Source: JADMJV01 sp964649085 (lineage in GTDB: Bacteria > Vulcanimicrobiota > Xenobia > Xenobiales > JADMJV01). Taken from it: 64,000 bases of DNA. The stretch's first letter is position 1; each line of letters opens with the position of its first letter. This document shows positions 16,866-24,568 of this stretch, piece by piece. The notes under the pieces are model-generated. The model made no database searches, was not told the origin of the DNA, and was given only the letters and a program-made list of their open reading frames with translations. The stretch spans positions 1-64,000 of the forward strand of contig CAZYPN010000005.1 of NCBI GenBank assembly GCA_964649085.1. The letters are read 5' to 3'. The position numbers and the translations under genes are program-made.

Positions 16866-18400
16866 AGCCGCGCCACCTCGCCGGGCTGCTGTGCCTGATG
16901 GTGTTGGCGGCCCCGGTTTGGGCTCGACTGGGCGGGGGGGAAACCTATTCGGGCTCTTCGTCGGGAGGTTACTCGCCGAGTTATTCCTCGGGCGGTTCGT
17001 CTTCGTCGGGTGGCGGTGAAGCCGATCTGATTTTCTTCCTGCTGGAGCTCATCATTCGTTATCCGGCCGTGGGCATCCCCGTCAGCCTGGTGGCGCTCGG
17101 CATCTACGCGCTGAGCCAGAGCCAGCAGCAGGGCGAAGTGTTTCGAGGCCAGGAGATGGGAGGCCGCAGGCCGGCCTATGTGCCCGTGGAGGTGCCCGAC
17201 GCCGACCTCTTCCACGTCAAACCCCACCACGATCAGAATCCGGACCCCAATTTTTCCTACTTTCTTTTTCTCGACTTTGTCTCGCTGCTGTTCTCCCAGG
17301 TACAGCAGGGCCGCAGCGGTGACCTGGCCCAGGTGGGCCACTACCTGAGCGCGGGCGTGCGCCAGCAGCTGCTGCGCCTGACCCAAAATCAGGGAGTCGA
17401 CCGGGTCTTGCAGCCGGTCGTCGGTTCGGCTCGCATTCTCAGTCAGGTTCGAGTCCAGGGCCAGGTGCGCCTGACGCTGACGCTGGAAACCAATTTCACC
17501 GAGGTTCGGGGAGCACAGCAGCAGCGTCTCTACACCCGCGAACGCTGGACCTTTGTGCGCAAGGAGGGGGTGCTCAGCCCCGGACCACAGCCCCTGCTCC
17601 AGGGGATCCGTCGGCTGGGGTGTCCCAATTGCGGCCAGTCGGGCGAGGTGAGCCAGGATGGCAAATGTCCCTACTGTGACCAGGTGGTCAACCGCGGTGA
17701 CTATGGCTGGGTGGTGTCCCATCTGCAGGTTCTCGAACGAGAATCACGGCCGGCTCTGAGCTTTGGCCAGCAGGCTGTCGAGCGGGGCACCGATCAGCCG
17801 ACCCGCAAGCATCCTCAACTGGCCACCCGCTGGCGCACCTTTCAAGCTCGCTATCCCAACTTTCGTTGGGAGAGTTTCGAGAGCCGCGTGCGTGAGAGTT
17901 TTCTGGCCCTGCAGCAGGCCTGGTCGGAGCAAAATTGGAGTCTGGCTCGTCCTTACGAAACCGATGCCCTCTTTCAGACCCATCAATATTGGATCGAGGC
18001 CTATCGTGCCCAGGGAGTGGTGAACGAACTGTCGGAAATCCAGGTCGGCAGTATCGAACTGGCCAACCTGGCTACCGACCCCTACTTTGACGCCATTACC
18101 GTGAGGGTTTTCGCTTCGATGATCGACGTCAACCGTGAAAAGGCCAGTGGCAAGCTGTTGGGCGGCGATCCCAAGAAGCCGCGGAGATTTTCGGAATACT
18201 GGACGTTCATTCGCAAAGTGGGTTTTCAGCCCGGCCCGGAGCGTGCGCCCGGGAGCTGCCCCAGCTGTGGCGGCCCCCTCGACCGGGTCAATCAGGTAGG
18301 GCTCTGCGAGTATTGCGGCAGCCACATCACCTGCGGCGACTTCGATTGGGTGCTGGCGCAGATCGAGCAGGACGAATCCTACCGGCCTCCCGATGGTTGA
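16862..18400 (+). CDS. Tandem Tim44-like domain membrane protein with two zinc ribbons
   Basis: 512 residues from GTG 16862. A signal peptide (LAGLLCLMVLAAPVWA) is followed by a Gly/Ser/Tyr-rich stretch and one membrane helix (about 60-84). Then come two repeats of a Tim44-like domain, each ending in a zinc ribbon and a shared tail. The ribbons are CPNCG...CPYCDQVV with GDYGWVV, and CPSCG...CEYCGSHI with GDFDWVL. The WTFVRK / WTFIRK strand recurs in both copies. Single-copy relatives begin with the same ARLGGGxxYSG sequence. The topology is probably N-out with the repeats in the cytoplasm, where zinc ribbons are stable. Function is unknown; Tim44-like domains bind membranes in mitochondrial import. 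Confidence 0.82.
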   Translation: MKPRHLAGLLCLMVLAAPVWARLGGGETYSGSSSGGYSPSYSSGGSSSSGGGEADLIFFLLELIIRYPAVGIPVSLVALGIYALSQSQQQGEVFRGQEMGGRRPAYVPVEVPDADLFHVKPHHDQNPDPNFSYFLFLDFVSLLFSQVQQGRSGDLAQVGHYLSAGVRQQLLRLTQNQGVDRVLQPVVGSARILSQVRVQGQVRLTLTLETNFTEVRGAQQQRLYTRERWTFVRKEGVLSPGPQPLLQGIRRLGCPNCGQSGEVSQDGKCPYCDQVVNRGDYGWVVSHLQVLERESRPALSFGQQAVERGTDQPTRKHPQLATRWRTFQARYPNFRWESFESRVRESFLALQQAWSEQNWSLARPYETDALFQTHQYWIEAYRAQGVVNELSEIQVGSIELANLATDPYFDAITVRVFASMIDVNREKASGKLLGGDPKKPRRFSEYWTFIRKVGFQPGPERAPGSCPSCGGPLDRVNQVGLCEYCGSHITCGDFDWVLAQIEQDESYRPPDG

Positions 18401-18412
18401 CCCCAGGGGTCA
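18398..18412. terminator. Perfect palindrome shared by two convergent stop codons
   Basis: TGACCCC-A-GGGGTCA spans 18398-18412. The left TGA ends the Tim44-like gene, and the right TCA is the complement of the TGA that ends the minus-strand gene. RNA could form a short GC-rich hairpin in either direction. No T-tract follows on either side, so intrinsic termination is uncertain. Confidence 0.35.
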
Positions 18413-19396
18413 GAGGGCGATCTGCTGGCGTTGATACAGCTCAACCAGCTGCTCCCGCACCCGATTCCACTGGGCCGTCAGCGGGGCTGAAGGTTGACCT
18501 GGCTGACTGACTTCTTCCAGTAAAGGAAAGCTGCGGGCCGGTCCCCTGGTGCCGTCGGGAAATCGGCTGCGGTGGTGTTCGTAGGCGCGCCGCTCGGGCG
18601 CCACGACCCCTTGGGGAAAGCGTTGTAGAAGATGCTCTACGACCCGCTGGATGCGCGCCCAGGGAAGTGGTTGTCGGCTGGCGAGAGCCCAGCGAGTCAC
18701 GGCGTCCAGGCCGCGCAGCACGTCGTAATGGTAAAAGCGAGGGAAGGCCAGCTGTAGCCACTTCGACTGCGATTCGCGCTCTTCGCGATTGTGTTGGGTG
18801 TGGCTACCCAGGCGCAACTCGCGGCCCAGCAGGCAATGGGCTGCCCGGCGGGCGACTTCGGCCCCCTCAGGATGCAGTAAGGCGGTTTCCAGGGCGGCCA
18901 CGGTGGCCACCATGGAACTGGGGCACTCGTCGCTGGCCGCGTAGGCGGTTTCATCGCAGTTGTAGCCGCCATCGGCCATCTGATAGTCACGAAACCACCC
19001 CAAAACCCAGTCGAAATCCTGCATAGGGCGGCCCGAACTGGCCAGAATGCGGTAGAGATTGCCCAGGCAACAGTGGCAGAAGGCCTGAAGCGGATCGATA
19101 TCGGACGCCGGGGGCACGGGAAACCTGCGTTCGGGCGCGGCCAGCACCGCCTGAGCCAGATGCTCTAGGCTATCGGGCGGGGCAGACTTCAAGCGGCCCA
19201 TTTCTTCCAGCAAGGAGAAGCGCCACCAGGGCGAGTCCCACTTGGGCCAGTAGGCATCCTGGTCGATACTGGAGGTGGCGGCAGCGGAGGCCAGGTAGTC
19301 CAGGCTCTCCGAGAGATTCTCAAGCGCCTTAGCTGGCAGCGACGCGGCGGGTTGCTGCAGGGCCTCCAGAGGCAGGCTACTCGCCAAGGACTTCAA
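18410..19396 (-). CDS. Hypothetical protein, possible alpha/alpha-toroid (terpenoid-cyclase-like) fold
   Basis: 328 residues from ATG 19396. There is no signal peptide. Repeated helix-turn patterns with aromatic and Gly-rich turns (DYQMADGGYNCDE, PSSMVATVAALETALLHPEG, FPRFYHYDVLRGLDAVTRWAL) resemble prenyltransferase or squalene-cyclase-like toroids. The motif M-x-D-G-G-Y-N-C and later FPRFYHYDVL are typical of uncharacterised relatives; no catalytic Asp-rich motif is evident. It starts 20 bases inside the end of the exported EF-Tu-domain gene, so the two are cotranscribed. It could be an enzyme or a sugar- or lipid-binding scaffold. Confidence 0.6.
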   Translation of the reverse strand: MKSLASSLPLEALQQPAASLPAKALENLSESLDYLASAAATSSIDQDAYWPKWDSPWWRFSLLEEMGRLKSAPPDSLEHLAQAVLAAPERRFPVPPASDIDPLQAFCHCCLGNLYRILASSGRPMQDFDWVLGWFRDYQMADGGYNCDETAYAASDECPSSMVATVAALETALLHPEGAEVARRAAHCLLGRELRLGSHTQHNREERESQSKWLQLAFPRFYHYDVLRGLDAVTRWALASRQPLPWARIQRVVEHLLQRFPQGVVAPERRAYEHHRSRFPDGTRGPARSFPLLEEVSQPGQPSAPLTAQWNRVREQLVELYQRQQIAL

Positions 19397-19994
19397 CGAC
19401 CGTGCCGCTGCCTACCGTCCGGCCCGACTCGGTTACCGTGAACTCCAGCCCCTTTTCCAGCACCAGGCTCTGGCGCAGACGCAACTTGATCGGACCTTTG
19501 CCACCCAGGGGCAGGCTGCTCTGCCCGCCCAGGTCCACGATTTGAGCGTGAATACCGGTGCCTCGAATCTCCAATTCGGGTTCGTACTCGGTGGTTACGG
19601 GGGACACCCGCCCGCCCTGACCGGGGGACAACCAGCTGGTGTCGGCTACAAAGGTCTTGGCAGCCTTGACGCTGCCCGGAGTGGCCAGTACCTGCCCGCG
19701 CCCCGCGTCGTCCTTGTTGACGCCCTTGAGCACGATGCCATACTCCTGGCCGGCTTCGGCCACCTGTTGCGGCAGGCGGAACTTGCGAATGCCTGTCACT
19801 TCGGCCGCGATATGCTTGTCCAGCCCGACCAGTTCGACCGGCTGTCCAACCTCGAGGCGACCCTTCAGCACCTTGCCCTGCACCACGGTGCCCTGGCCGG
19901 GAACGCGGAAGACGTCGACCACCACCATTAAGAACGGTTCCTGGGCGGCGGCCCAGCCGGTGAGAATGAAGAACAATACTAACAGTCGGATCAT
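19377..19994 (-). CDS. Exported EF-Tu domain II-III protein lacking the GTPase domain
   Basis: 205 residues from ATG 19994 with a signal peptide (MIRLLVLFFILTGWAAA). The mature part follows translation factor EF-Tu from its second domain to its end. FLMVVVDVFRVPGQGTVVQG and GRGQVLATPGSVK are domain II; GGRVSPVTTEYEPELEIRG and GRTVGSGTVVEVLGE are domain III. The whole G domain (P-loop, DxxG, NKxD) is absent, so it cannot hydrolyse GTP. Full EF-Tu is about 395 residues; this is the last half plus a leader. It is not a fragment of a broken tuf, because a secretion signal replaces the missing part. Domain II binds aminoacyl-tRNA ends and peptides in EF-Tu; here the ligand is unknown. Confidence 0.85.
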   Translation of the reverse strand: MIRLLVLFFILTGWAAAQEPFLMVVVDVFRVPGQGTVVQGKVLKGRLEVGQPVELVGLDKHIAAEVTGIRKFRLPQQVAEAGQEYGIVLKGVNKDDAGRGQVLATPGSVKAAKTFVADTSWLSPGQGGRVSPVTTEYEPELEIRGTGIHAQIVDLGGQSSLPLGGKGPIKLRLRQSLVLEKGLEFTVTESGRTVGSGTVVEVLGE

Positions 19995-20121
19995 GGCAGT
20001 TTGGGAAGGGAGACCCCTTCACACCTCCTCAAGCGGTTCAATAAGCAGGGAGCTTTCTTCCCTCAAGGTCGGGTGCCTGCCTGGCCAGGGAATCCGCCGC
20101 GATGCCAGAACCAGGATCTTC

Positions 20122-20841
20122 ATGCAGCCCGTGGGGAAACCGAGCTACGAGCAGTTGCTGGCCGAGAACCAGCGGCTTCGTCAGCAGTTGCAGGCCCGGC
20201 CCCGTGCCGGCCTGGAGGTCGACTTCGAAAGCGAATCCGTCCAGATTCGCGGCCTTCAATCCGACGAACTCTCGTTGCAGAGCGCCAAAATTCACATGCC
20301 CGGGCTGGCCGAGGCGCTGCCCGAGTTGCTGAAGGTGGGTTCTCGAGTGGGCCAGGATGGCTCGTTCTCGATGCCCGATCTGTCTCAGTTCAGCCGCTAT
20401 CCGATGAAGGTTCAGCAGTTGCGCGTGGAGATTTCCGAATCGACCCTCAATCAGGTGCTCGCCAGGCGCGAGGTTGAGGGAATGTCGGACCTCCGGGTGC
20501 GTGTCGGCGAGGGCGGTCAGATTCGCCTGAGCGGAATCGCTCAGAAGTTGATTCCCGTGCCCTTCGAGGTGGAAGGACGCCTGAGCGCCCAGGGCTCGGC
20601 GCTGCGCTTTCAGTTGCAACGGACGCGGGTGGCCGGCTTTTTGCCGGTTCCCAACTTGATGACCAATTTTTTCGCCTCTCTGGCCAGCCGCGAAATGGCC
20701 GCGATGCATGTGCGCCAGCAAGGGGATGATTATCGCATCGATCTGAAGCCGTTTTTGCCGCCCGGATTGGAGCTCGAGCTCGATCGCATCACCTCGCGGC
20801 CAGGAACTCTGCGGGTAGAGAAAGACCCGCAGCCGGACTGA
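20122..20841 (+). CDS. LmeA/DUF2993-like lipid-binding protein
   Basis: 239 residues from ATG 20122, with AGGAT about 10 bases upstream. Residues 8-32 form a short coiled coil (YEQLLAENQRLRQQLQARP). The rest is a long-stranded beta fold with an amphipathic pattern. ISESTLNQVLARREVEGMSD and IPVPFEVEGRLSAQG are typical of DUF2993/LmeA proteins of the TULIP superfamily, which carry lipids between membranes. Actinobacterial LmeA has a signal peptide; none is visible here, so this copy should be cytoplasmic or membrane-peripheral. It diverges from the EF-Tu-domain gene across 127 bases and is followed 45 bases later by the P-type ATPase. Confidence 0.75.
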   Translation: MQPVGKPSYEQLLAENQRLRQQLQARPRAGLEVDFESESVQIRGLQSDELSLQSAKIHMPGLAEALPELLKVGSRVGQDGSFSMPDLSQFSRYPMKVQQLRVEISESTLNQVLARREVEGMSDLRVRVGEGGQIRLSGIAQKLIPVPFEVEGRLSAQGSALRFQLQRTRVAGFLPVPNLMTNFFASLASREMAAMHVRQQGDDYRIDLKPFLPPGLELELDRITSRPGTLRVEKDPQPD

Positions 20842-20886
20842 GCGAGATCATCGCCGCTCGGCTTTGACCCGCTACTGTTACAGAAG

Positions 20887-22761
20887 ATGACTTCTCAACT
20901 CTGGATCGCACTGTCGGCCGTACTCGGATTGTGTGCCCACCTGGGGATGCGCTGGGGTCCGGATTCCCTGGGCCCCTACCAGAACTGGCCTCTTTGGGCC
21001 GTTCTGGCCGTGGGCGGCGTGCCCCTCTGTTGGGATTTGCTGCGCAAGGCGCTGCGCGCCGAATTTGGCTCCGACCTGCTGGCCGGTATCGCCATCATCA
21101 CGTCCTTATTTCTGGGCGAGTATCTGGCTGGAGCCGTGGTGGTGCTGATGCTTTCGGGGGGCGAGGCCCTGGAGAGTTATGCCGTGGGCAAGGCTTCATC
21201 GGTGTTGGCGGCACTGGCTCGGCGCATGCCCACGCGGGCCCACCGCAAGGTGGAAGGGGGCATGGAGGATCTGCCCATCGAGCAGGTCGCGGTTGGCGAT
21301 CTGCTGGTCATCCTGCCCCACGAGATCGCGCCGGTCGACGGCGAGGTGGTCGACGGGCGCGGCCGCATGGACGAGTCGTTTCTCACCGGCGAGCCTTACG
21401 AGAGTGCCAAGGTTCCCGGCTCCAGCGTGCTCTCCGGCGCGATCAACGGAGCCACATCGCTGGTCGTGCGGGCTACCCGTCAGGCGATCGATTCGCGCTA
21501 TGCCAAAATTATGAAGGTGATGCACGATTCCGAGCAACGGCGCCCGCGCCTGCGGCGACTGGGCGATCAGTTAGGAGCTGTCTACACCCCCATCGGGGTG
21601 GCCATCGCCCTGCTGGCCTGGTATGTCAGCGGCGATCCCGTACGTTTTCTGTCGGTGCTGGTCATCGCCACTCCCTGCCCGCTGCTGATCGCCATTCCGG
21701 TGGCCATCATTGGGGCCATTTCGCTGGCCGCTCGGCGTGGCATCATCATCAAAGATCCCGGGGTGCTGGAACAGGTCGGACAGTGCCGCACGATGATCCT
21801 CGACAAGACCGGCACTTTGACCTACGGGCGTCCGCAACTCACGGGAATGGATCTGGTGGCGGGTCACGCGCGCCAGGACGTGCTCAAGTGGGCGGCCAGC
21901 CTGGAACGCTATTCCCGCCATCCGCTGGCCACGGCCGTGGTCGAGGCCGCCGACCGTGAAGGGCTGCCCAATGAAGAAGCCAGCGAAATCCAAGAACTGC
22001 CCGGGAAAGGCATGAGTGGCCAGGTGCAGGGCCGGCTCATCGGCCTGTGCAGCCGCAAGAGCCTGTCGGTCGAGGAAAGCTCCTTGTTGCCCGCTACCGC
22101 TTCGGGCCTGGAGGCCATGGTGACGGTCGACGGCGCGCTGGCAGCCTGCCTGCATTTTCACGATCGACCACGCCGGGATACCCGCAGTTTTCTTCAACAT
22201 CTGCAGAACAAGCACCGATTTTCCAGGCTGATGATCGTCTCGGGTGACCGTCGCGAAGAGGTCCAGTATCTGGCCGATCAGGTCGGTATGGTCGAGGGGG
22301 GGCTGAAGGGCGTGGAGTGCGAGGTGCATGCCGGCCAATCACCCGAGCAGAAGGTCGAGATCGTCCGCCGCGAAACCGCTCGGGTGCGCACCGTCTATCT
22401 GGGCGACGGCATCAACGACGCACCGGCCCTTACCGCGGCCACGGTGGGCCTGGCCATGGGGCAAAACAGCGACATCACCACCGAAGCCGCCGGAGCCGTG
22501 ATTCTCGACAGTACGCTGCGGCGGGTGGACGAGTTTTTGCACATTGGCCATCGCATGCGCAGCATCGCGCTGCAAAGCGCAGTGGGCGGTATGTTGCTCT
22601 CGGTGGTGGGCATGCTGGTGGCCGCGGCCGGACATCTCACCCCGGTCCAGGGGGCCATCGGCCAGGAGTTGATCGACTTGCTGGCCGTGCTGAATGCTTT
22701 GCGCGTGGCCCTGCCGCCCGATAGCCTCAGCGATTACGATGCGGGAGACGACCTGTCCTGA
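20887..22761 (+). CDS. Heavy-metal-translocating P-type ATPase (P1B, TPC motif)
   Basis: 624 residues from ATG 20887. The phosphorylated aspartate is D306 in DKTGTLTYG, with the actuator loop (S/T)GE in FLTGEP and hinge GDGINDAPAL. The membrane metal site reads T262-P-C264-P instead of C-P-C or S-P-C. There is no N-terminal HMA metal-binding domain, and the protein starts directly with membrane helices. TPC-type P1B pumps are less studied, and their metal is not securely known. The nucleotide-binding domain keeps the H-P motif (SRHPLATAVV). Translation of the STM4013-type gene is probably coupled to its stop codon. Confidence 0.92.
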   Translation: MTSQLWIALSAVLGLCAHLGMRWGPDSLGPYQNWPLWAVLAVGGVPLCWDLLRKALRAEFGSDLLAGIAIITSLFLGEYLAGAVVVLMLSGGEALESYAVGKASSVLAALARRMPTRAHRKVEGGMEDLPIEQVAVGDLLVILPHEIAPVDGEVVDGRGRMDESFLTGEPYESAKVPGSSVLSGAINGATSLVVRATRQAIDSRYAKIMKVMHDSEQRRPRLRRLGDQLGAVYTPIGVAIALLAWYVSGDPVRFLSVLVIATPCPLLIAIPVAIIGAISLAARRGIIIKDPGVLEQVGQCRTMILDKTGTLTYGRPQLTGMDLVAGHARQDVLKWAASLERYSRHPLATAVVEAADREGLPNEEASEIQELPGKGMSGQVQGRLIGLCSRKSLSVEESSLLPATASGLEAMVTVDGALAACLHFHDRPRRDTRSFLQHLQNKHRFSRLMIVSGDRREEVQYLADQVGMVEGGLKGVECEVHAGQSPEQKVEIVRRETARVRTVYLGDGINDAPALTAATVGLAMGQNSDITTEAAGAVILDSTLRRVDEFLHIGHRMRSIALQSAVGGMLLSVVGMLVAAAGHLTPVQGAIGQELIDLLAVLNALRVALPPDSLSDYDAGDDLS

Positions 22762-23576
22762 GCCTGGACCTTCGTTCCCAGCTGGGCCGGCGCGACTTTT
22801 GTTGGGTGGTCTTTGACAGTCTGCGCTACGACGTGGCCTGCGAAGCCTTGCGCCGCGGACGTCTGCCGGGGCTGGGTCCTCGCATCGGCGGCTGGGAGCG
22901 ACGTCATACCCCTGCCACCTTCACCTATGCGGCCCACCAGGCGTTTTTCGCCGGCTTTCTGCCCACCCCGGCAGGGCCTCAGTCCCCGGCGGTCCGCAAC
23001 TGGGCCCTGGAGTTTGTAGGCAGCAGCAGTGTCGACGATTCGACGCTGCTGTTGCCCGGTGCCCACCTCTGTCAGGGTTTGCGGGCCCACGGTTACCACA
23101 CCCTTTGCGTGGGTGGGGTGGGTTTCTTCAATCGCCAGACGCCGCTCAGCTGTGTGCTGCCCGACCTGTTTTGCGAAAGCCACTGGGGCCCCGAGATGGG
23201 GGTGACCGACCCCCAATCCACTCGCCATCAGGTGGAACGGGCCTTGCAGCGCTTGCGGCACTTCCCGAAGGAGCAGCGTCTGTTCCTCTACCTCAACGTC
23301 TCAGCCACCCACCAACCCACCCACTTCTACCTGCCGGGGGCCCTGCACGAGAGCTTCGAGAGCCAGTTGGAGGCCCTTTGCTTTGCCGATGGCCAGCTTG
23401 AGCCTTTGTGGTCCGAGCTGCAAGGACGCGGTGGGGCCTGTTGTTGGGCCTTTTCCGATCACGGCACGGCCTTTGGCGAAGAGGGGCGCTGGGGACATCG
23501 TTGGGCTCATCCAGCCATCTGGGAAGTGCCCTATGCAGAATTTCTTCTCGACCAGCAGCGCAGTTCGGCCGAGTAG
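22758..23576 (+). CDS. STM4013/SEN3800-family hydrolase (sulfatase/alkaline phosphatase fold)
   Basis: 272 residues if it starts at CTG 22758. That codon overlaps the P-ATPase TGA and lies 10 bases after GGGAG. A GTG at 22806 would remove the first beta strand (FCWVVFDSLRYDVA) and is less likely. Family blocks are RRHTPATFTYAAHQAFFAGFLPT, LCVGGVGFFNRQTPL and FSDHGTAFGEEGRWGHR. The initial VFDSLRYD and the final SDHG...GH supply the aspartate and histidine metal ligands of the sulfatase-like fold. The usual Cys/Ser of sulfatases is replaced by the T-x-A-A-H region. It is one of the five STM4011-STM4015 families and is convergent with the STM4014-type gene, with a 46-base overlap. Confidence 0.9.
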   Translation: MSLDLRSQLGRRDFCWVVFDSLRYDVACEALRRGRLPGLGPRIGGWERRHTPATFTYAAHQAFFAGFLPTPAGPQSPAVRNWALEFVGSSSVDDSTLLLPGAHLCQGLRAHGYHTLCVGGVGFFNRQTPLSCVLPDLFCESHWGPEMGVTDPQSTRHQVERALQRLRHFPKEQRLFLYLNVSATHQPTHFYLPGALHESFESQLEALCFADGQLEPLWSELQGRGGACCWAFSDHGTAFGEEGRWGHRWAHPAIWEVPYAEFLLDQQRSSAE

Positions 23577-24568
23577 GTATCCTGGCCCCGCCAGCGCACC
23601 CCGGGCAATAGATCGCCGAAGGCGTTCACCTCCAGGACCCAGGGCTGACGGTCGGGGCTGATCAGCAGATCGATGCCCAGGTACAGGCAGGCAGGGAAGG
23701 CAGCAGCCACGGCGCGGGCCGTGTTCTGCAAGCGAGCCCAGCCGGCTCGGCCCAGCCAGGCCCGCAAGGCCAGGGGGTCGCCGCGGCGGGCCCCCAGTTG
23801 CAGCCCCAGCATCGGCGCTCGGCCCTGACGCACCACCAGGTGGCGAGGTTCGCCTCCGATAGTCACCAGGCGTAGATCGAAGGGAAGGCCCTGGAGGCGA
23901 GCCTTGGGCAACCACTCTTCCAGGTGAGTTCCTTGAGCCAGCAACCAGTCGAGGATCTCGCTACAGATCGCCCCCTGGTAACGCCTCACCCGACGACTGT
24001 TATAGTAGTGACCTGGCCCCAGACGCTCAATTGGGGCGAAGCAGCTGTGGGAATCGCGCAGGTAGGCCACCACGCCGCTGCACGATGAGCCGCAGTACAG
24101 CTTGACGAACGAGCGGGCCGCCTGGCCGGGGTGGCTCAGACGGGGGGGCACGGCCAGGCCGCAGTCCTGCAGATGTTGATGACAGCGAGGTTTGTCGAAG
24201 AGCAATTCGATTTCGGCCGGCGCATTGTGATAGGGCAGTTGCCCTGGCAAAGTGCGCAGCCATTGGCGGTAGCGCTCGAACCAGCGGGCGGGTTGATCCA
24301 GCCGGCCTTTCTCCAGGGGCTCGGGTCTTCCGGCCAGCAGGGCTTCCACCTCGAGGTCTTTGCCGGGTGATTCGATGCGAATCTCGCTCCACGACCCGTC
24401 GCCCAGCGGGTGGGCAAAGTTGCCCTCTTTCAGCAACTCCCGATAGTCCACCATGTGAGCGGGGGGCAGGCCCAGGCGCTTGCGGGCGGCGGCATAATGC
24501 TGAGCCCGGTTCGAATTGCGGTCGCCGATCCAGAGACTATTCAGAGACGGAACAGTAGCGGTCGCCAT
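23531..24568 (-). CDS. STM4014-family protein (ATP-grasp-like)
   Basis: 345 residues from ATG 24568 (MATATVPSLNSLWIGDRNSNRAQ). The WIGDxNSNRA opening is usual for this family. The protein has the two-lobed arrangement of ATP-grasp ligases: a Lys near FVKLYCGSSCSGV, and a later GIDLLISPDRQPWVLEVNAFGD stretch in which the D-x-L-x(n)-V-L-E-V-N-A ending places Mg/ATP ligands. ATP-grasp enzymes join a carboxylate to an amine or thiol, so it may make an amide or peptide bond; this is inference. It overlaps the STM4015-type gene by 32 bases upstream and the STM4013-type gene tail-to-tail, binding three of the five components together. Confidence 0.88.
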   Translation of the reverse strand: MATATVPSLNSLWIGDRNSNRAQHYAAARKRLGLPPAHMVDYRELLKEGNFAHPLGDGSWSEIRIESPGKDLEVEALLAGRPEPLEKGRLDQPARWFERYRQWLRTLPGQLPYHNAPAEIELLFDKPRCHQHLQDCGLAVPPRLSHPGQAARSFVKLYCGSSCSGVVAYLRDSHSCFAPIERLGPGHYYNSRRVRRYQGAICSEILDWLLAQGTHLEEWLPKARLQGLPFDLRLVTIGGEPRHLVVRQGRAPMLGLQLGARRGDPLALRAWLGRAGWARLQNTARAVAAAFPACLYLGIDLLISPDRQPWVLEVNAFGDLLPGVRWRGQDTYSAELRCWSRRNSA

